64,000 nucleotides of DNA from positions 806,001-870,000 of the forward strand of contig NZ_JAFIBU010000001.1 of assembly GCF_017833255.1 (NCBI RefSeq), in the 5' to 3' direction. The notes beneath the pieces were generated by a model that was given only the letters and a program-made list of their open reading frames with translations, was not told the DNA's origin and did no database searches. Of the stretch, positions 60,141 to 64,000 are shown piece after piece (within the stretch, counting starts at the first letter, position 1; the number at the start of each line of letters is the position of its first letter). The DNA comes from Paenibacillus sp. PvR098. GTDB lineage: Bacteria > Bacillota > Bacilli > Paenibacillales > NBRC-103111. The translations under genes and the position numbers were made by a program.

Positions 60141-62072
60141 CTATTCAGTCGATTTTCGAAATTTTGAGAACAAATAAGGATACAAAAACCACAAAGCCAA
60201 TAGATAAAAAGCAAGAACAAGATATGCCGGCGCCAAATGCCATTGATTCGTATAGCCGATCTCCACATGTACTCCTAAACCCGCTATAAAACCAGGCAGG
60301 CCCGATAGTGCTAGCGTCCACCAGATCCAGCTTTCTCCCCTGCGTATTCCCCATAAGGCCATGAGCAGAACCGCTATGCCCAGGGAAAATAAAGCCCCTC
60401 CGAAGCCCGCCCGGTCATGTGCGATCAAAGAAATCAATCGCTCGTTCGCCTCCGCTAATTCCTGCACGCTTGTGCACAAGTATGCCAGATCTTCAGGTAC
60501 GAAGACGAATGTGATCCCGACAATAGAAATGACGAACCCTCCTACCATAAGCGAAGCCCCAAGCATAACGGCAAACAGTTGTCCCCACTGCCCTCTTCGC
60601 CACGCCCGGTCATTCCTTAGAGCAGGAGAAGGCATCCCGAAATGAAAGGACCGGTGAGTCCCCCACATCCCGATCACGAAGAGCGGCAGAATCAGAAGCG
60701 AGACGAGCGCATGCAGCGGATCGAAATAATCAAAGCCCAGAAACAGAAAAAAACTCAAGAAGCCAACTGAGGCGGAATACAGCACAGCTTGCCTGGCCCA
60801 ATGAAGCCGCTTACGGATACCGAAACCAGCGAGCATGAGATATACGATGCCGATCGATATCATAGTTCCGGCGAGCGTCATTCGGTCATGGGCCATAAAA
60901 TGAAGCAGCCGCTCGTTGATCGCCGTGAATCTCTCCCGCAGTATGCCTACGTAAGCTTCGTCATAGGGCAGCATGACGACCGTCGCTGCAATCCACCAGG
61001 CGAGAATGCCGCCAATGCACATGGCCAGGCCAAGCCCTGCGATCCAGCCCCACCCCTTCCAAAACCGTCCACACTCGTACGAAGCTGCTGTCCCGATTGT
61101 GAAGGCAGCAGCTTCATTTATTCGTTTGGGTAGTCCGGGACCGGCATAAACCAATCCGCTGTGCAGAACAATCAGGTCAGCTCCGGCGGATATGAGATCC
61201 AACGCATCCTGCGGATCGGATATTCCTCCCGATGCCAAGATCGCATATCGCTCTCCCCAGCGTTCCCGTATGGACCGAACCAAACGTTCAGCAATCGACT
61301 TGCTTGGCGGACCTATCACCCACGCGTCATCCGATTCTTTTAAAGCATCCGTGATAGCGACACCCTGAATGATATAAGGTGGCAGCTCCTCCAGCATAGC
61401 TTCAACTTCCAAGAACGGTGTATCCGGGGAAAAGGCTAGCACCACTGGTTTACCGATCCCTTCAGAGAGCAGCAGATTTTCCAGCATTTCAAGGCGCCAA
61501 TGCAGTGGTTTATGGATCCAATCCTCGCTATGTACAACATAAAAGTCCGCATGCTCCGAAAGCCGCTCCGCAGCAGCGCGGATTCCATTCGCCGCATGTA
61601 CCGGGCTTTCCTCTAGCGTACCGAGCCAAATACCAAGGGGCAGCTTTATGGGCCCCTGTTTGCGAACGATTGCAAGTGCTGCTTCAACTGAAATCCGGTT
61701 GGTTGCCTCCGAATAGACCAATTGCCTATCCTGTTCTCTTCTTTTCGTCCGCGGATGCGATGCTTCTGTCATGTCGGAATACACCGTCCCGATCTGCAAA
61801 AAACCAAGACCGAAGCCGGATAATGCCCTCATACCTCTGCCGTCGGCTGAAAGCTCGGGAGACAAGCCTACCGGGCTGGCGAAGCGAATTCCAAGAACCT
61901 CACGAGTCAGCTCTTCAGGCGGATCCATGTGTCCCATGAAACGTATGATGGCCCCGCCCCCGGGAAGGCGCGATAACAGATTGATGGCTCCAAAGGTGAT
62001 GCTTCGGGCTCTTTCCGCCTCCATACGAAACAGCAGAGGCTTGAATAGGGTATGATAACTCCAATCCGGCAT
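60141..62072 (-). CDS. DHODH-like barrel fused to a duplicated membrane domain
   Basis: 643 residues. Residues 1 to about 320 resemble class-2 dihydroorotate dehydrogenase (PLLFRMEAERARSITFGAI; FASPVGLSPELSADGRGMRA; ILASGGISDPQDALDLISAG; IVLHSGLVYAGPGLPKRI). But FMN/active-site motifs are degraded: the NISSPN loop reads VVHSEDW and the GxNKD segment reads GIWLGT. Residues about 341-470 and 498-632 are two copies of a four-segment membrane unit, each with NERL...AHDR (386-397 and 543-554) and GIR (418-420; 575-577). It is divergent from the uracil permease gene. Orotate chemistry is doubtful; a flavin- or ligand-binding membrane role is inference. Confidence 0.8.
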   Translation of the reverse strand: MPDWSYHTLFKPLLFRMEAERARSITFGAINLLSRLPGGGAIIRFMGHMDPPEELTREVLGIRFASPVGLSPELSADGRGMRALSGFGLGFLQIGTVYSDMTEASHPRTKRREQDRQLVYSEATNRISVEAALAIVRKQGPIKLPLGIWLGTLEESPVHAANGIRAAAERLSEHADFYVVHSEDWIHKPLHWRLEMLENLLLSEGIGKPVVLAFSPDTPFLEVEAMLEELPPYIIQGVAITDALKESDDAWVIGPPSKSIAERLVRSIRERWGERYAILASGGISDPQDALDLISAGADLIVLHSGLVYAGPGLPKRINEAAAFTIGTAASYECGRFWKGWGWIAGLGLAMCIGGILAWWIAATVVMLPYDEAYVGILRERFTAINERLLHFMAHDRMTLAGTMISIGIVYLMLAGFGIRKRLHWARQAVLYSASVGFLSFFLFLGFDYFDPLHALVSLLILPLFVIGMWGTHRSFHFGMPSPALRNDRAWRRGQWGQLFAVMLGASLMVGGFVISIVGITFVFVPEDLAYLCTSVQELAEANERLISLIAHDRAGFGGALFSLGIAVLLMALWGIRRGESWIWWTLALSGLPGFIAGLGVHVEIGYTNQWHLAPAYLVLAFYLLALWFLYPYLFSKFRKSTE

Positions 62073-62271
62073 TCTTCCTTCTCACCTCGCTTTCAAGCAT
62101 GAATGATAAGTCATAACTATTTATCGATAAGGAACGATTCCTATGAACTACAGTTTTTCTTTTTCTATTATAGCGTGTTGGATCAAAAAAAGTATGGCAT
62201 TTTTGTCGAAATTTGATAAGATAGTTGAGGTGTTTATACTATTAACCAAGACCGCCAAGGGGTGTATCGTA

Positions 62272-63552
62272 TTGAATCAATCAAAATTTATCGGAGTTCA
62301 CGAGCGTCCGCCGCTGCTTCAAAGTTTGCCGCTCAGTCTCCAGCACTTGTTTGCCATGTTCGGCGCGACCGTGCTCGTACCCTTCCTGTTTGATGTGGAC
62401 CCAGCCACGATCCTGCTGATGAACGGGATCGGCACATTGCTGTATCTATGGATCTGTAAAGGGAAAATCCCTGCCTATCTAGGCTCCAGCTTTGCCTTTT
62501 TGTCCCCTGTATTTGCCGTATTGGGCGCGGGACTGCCATATGAAGCAGCTCTTGGCGGCTTCATTGTATCGGGTATTATATTCTCCTTGGTCGCCCTGTT
62601 GATTCGGGCCGTTGGAACGCGCTGGCTCGATATTGTGTTTCCACCTGCGGCAATGGGTGCCATTGTAACGGTCATCGGGTTGGAACTCGTGCCGGTAGCT
62701 GCCGAAATGGCTGGCTTCATTAAACCGGCAACCGCTACAGAATGGTCTCCAGATCCTAAGGCAATTATCGTCTCGTCCGTCACTCTGATCATAACAATCG
62801 TAGGCTCTGTTGTATTCCGGGGATTTCTGAAGATCATCCCGATACTTGTCGGCATTGTCTGCGGCTACATTCTTGCTTACTTCATGGGCTTCGTAAAATT
62901 TGGAGCCGTTATGGAAGCGGATGTTCTGGCCCTGCCGACCTTCTATTATCCACAGTTCTCGATTACGGCCATCATGATCATCGCACCCGCTGCGCTGGTC
63001 GTTATTGCCGAGCATATCGGACACTTGATCGTAACAGGCAATATTGTAGGAAAAGATTTATCCAAAGACCCCGGGTTAGATCGTTCCTTGTTCGGCAACG
63101 GGATCTCGACGATCCTTTCAGGCTTCGTTGGCTCTACACCGAATACGACGTACGGCGAAAACATCGGCGTCCTGGCCATCTCCCGCGTATACTCCACCTG
63201 GGTTATTGGAGGGGCTGCGATCATCGCCATAATCCTGTCGTTCTTCGGTAAGCTGACCGAATTAATTAAAACGATCCCCGTGCCTGTCATGGGCGGAGTT
63301 TGTCTCCTATTATTTGGCGTGATCGCGACATCCGGCGTACGGATGCTAGTTGAAACGAAAGTGGATTACTCCAAAGCAAGCAATCTAATTCTGACAAGCA
63401 TCGTTCTCGTTATCGGGGTTAGCGGAGCCACGCTAACCATCGGCAGCTTTTCGCTTAAAGGCATGGCGCTCGCCACTGTCCTAGCCATTATAATCAGTCT
63501 GTTCTTCAAATTGTTAGAACAACTGAATCTTATGAACGAACCAAGGAAATAA
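62272..63552 (+). CDS. uraA: Uracil permease (NCS2/UraA family)
   Basis: 426 residues; TTG start at 62272 seven bases after AAGGGGTG; the longer frame upstream has no ribosome binding site. Fourteen-segment NCS2 fold: SLQHLFAMFGATVLVPFLFD, PAYLGSSFAFLSPVFAVLGA, the substrate Glu in LVVIAEHIGHLIVTGNIVGK, and GFVGSTPNTTYGENIGVLAI, all as in uracil permeases. Proton-coupled uptake of uracil. No PyrR attenuator was recognised in the 200-base leader region. Confidence 0.92.
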   Translation: MNQSKFIGVHERPPLLQSLPLSLQHLFAMFGATVLVPFLFDVDPATILLMNGIGTLLYLWICKGKIPAYLGSSFAFLSPVFAVLGAGLPYEAALGGFIVSGIIFSLVALLIRAVGTRWLDIVFPPAAMGAIVTVIGLELVPVAAEMAGFIKPATATEWSPDPKAIIVSSVTLIITIVGSVVFRGFLKIIPILVGIVCGYILAYFMGFVKFGAVMEADVLALPTFYYPQFSITAIMIIAPAALVVIAEHIGHLIVTGNIVGKDLSKDPGLDRSLFGNGISTILSGFVGSTPNTTYGENIGVLAISRVYSTWVIGGAAIIAIILSFFGKLTELIKTIPVPVMGGVCLLLFGVIATSGVRMLVETKVDYSKASNLILTSIVLVIGVSGATLTIGSFSLKGMALATVLAIIISLFFKLLEQLNLMNEPRK

Positions 63553-63586
63553 TCATGGCTTATGGCCTTGATTACGGGCCGTAATG

Positions 63587-63626
63587 AAATACCCTGCATT
63601 GGCAGCTATGCCTTTGCAGGGTATTT
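63587..63626. terminator. Terminator of the uracil permease gene
   Basis: AAATACCCTGCA at 63587-63598 pairs fully with TGCAGGGTATTT at 63615-63626. T/A tracts on both sides allow action on both strands, serving also the minus-strand gene at 63644. Confidence 0.8.
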
Positions 63627-63643
63627 TGGTATTTGACAATTAT

Positions 63644-63997
63644 TCACATAATGGCTTCCAATCCGCCATACTTAGATATGGCGATAAGCAAGTCGTGCAG
63701 AATGGGTAGAATAAATTGGGCCGAGCCCAACTGCAAGATGCCACTCCGGTTATGCAGCACTGCTTCCCTCACGTAGATACGGTAATGCTGCATTCCTGCC
63801 TGCACATTCACAGTCTCGCTGCCGGAAAACTTACTGGTACTCAGTCGAATCGGACGGGAGCCGGTGGGAAACTGAAACGGTGTAATGCTGATGATGTCCT
63901 CCAGCTTGATATGGTAATTTGCGTGAGGCTTTTGGAAGATCAATTCTTTGGTTGACACCGTAAGGCCGAAATCGCGCTTCTTATGAGATAGCTTCAA
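63644..63997 (-). CDS. Protein of unknown function, possibly cut by the window edge
   Basis: The frame is open to the right edge; a TTG at 63997 could be the start, but no ribosome binding site can be checked. At least 117 residues: LTVSTKELIFQKPHANYHIK, LEDIISITPFQFPTGSRPIR, then SETVNVQAGMQHYRIYV and LPILHDLLIAISKYG. The beta-rich first part ending in a helix suggests a PH-like (GRAM-type) fold. Function unknown. Confidence 0.6.
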   Translation of the reverse strand: MKLSHKKRDFGLTVSTKELIFQKPHANYHIKLEDIISITPFQFPTGSRPIRLSTSKFSGSETVNVQAGMQHYRIYVREAVLHNRSGILQLGSAQFILPILHDLLIAISKYGGLEAIM

Positions 63998-64000
63998 GTC

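Noticed and set aside
62073-62271. PyrR-type attenuator or purine riboswitch before the uracil permease
   Set aside because: No anti-terminator/terminator pair or PyrR binding consensus could be recognised in the 200-base leader.
62479-63024. Minus-strand 181-codon frame opposite the uracil permease
   Set aside because: Shadow of the permease; Asp/Arg/Asn-rich composition typical of reverse-complemented membrane proteins.
1-64000. CRISPR arrays, tRNA and rRNA genes
   Set aside because: No regularly spaced repeats and no cloverleaf or rRNA-like sequence were seen in the window.

Overview
The window looks like chromosomal DNA of an endospore-forming member of the Bacillales, most likely Paenibacillus or a close relative. 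The evidence is a complete GerA-type germinant receptor operon, a YjcZ-like small sporulation protein, an S-layer-homology (SLH) surface protein, homologues of the Bacillus proteins YmaF, YkuS, YpbS (DUF2533) and PucB, strong GGAGG-type ribosome binding sites and frequent TTG starts. No tRNA, rRNA, CRISPR array or intact insertion sequence was seen. The species cannot be fixed from the sequence.

Left part (1-25 kb): intact genes alternate with decayed ones. Intact genes include a zinc alcohol dehydrogenase, a spermidine-synthase-like protein, ymaF, an orphan azoline-forming cyclodehydratase (YcaO/TOMM), a YjcZ-like peptide, a DUF1540 protein and a VOC protein. A sugar-type locus follows (PTS EIIC-like permease, MerR-like regulator, SDR, RpiB/LacAB). 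Then come an SLH protein, a TraX-like protein, a stand-alone IF-3 paralogue, the tyrosine recombinase xerS and a PASTA pseudokinase. Pseudogenes here are an alpha/beta hydrolase, an IS1182-type remnant, a TetR/SDR pair joined by a deletion, two related lipoproteins, a CzcO-like flavoprotein and an aldo/keto reductase. Three 28-bp sites with 11-6-11 dif architecture lie at 16.9, 21.8 and 24.4 kb; the last two bracket xerS and the pseudokinase.

Middle (25-50 kb): mostly housekeeping and conserved Bacillales genes. These are an unusual SRAP protein, a DUF2243-CtaG pair, a Nudix hydrolase, DUF2533, YueD-like SDR, two overlapping EamA exporters, two NlpC/P60 endopeptidases, an OmpR/HAMP-kinase two-component system, and a two-polypeptide 2-oxoacid:ferredoxin oxidoreductase. 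They are followed by a BMP-lipoprotein/GGT chimeric pseudogene, pucB beside an amidohydrolase remnant, ykuS, an ECF sigma/anti-sigma pair, a GNAT enzyme and a divergent MFS/LysR pair.

Right part (50-64 kb): an organic-acid module. It comprises a tartrate/D-malate dehydrogenase, a HAD hydrolase and an FCD-type GntR regulator with matching palindromes, next to a TctCBA tripartite tricarboxylate transporter. Then come the gerA-type operon, a dihydroorotate-dehydrogenase-like domain fused to a duplicated membrane domain, a divergent uracil permease, and a partial gene at the right edge.

The most unusual items are the dif-like sites around xerS, the orphan TOMM cyclodehydratase with short candidate peptides near it, the DHODH-like/membrane fusion, the divergent IF-3 and SRAP paralogues, and the GntR palindromes.
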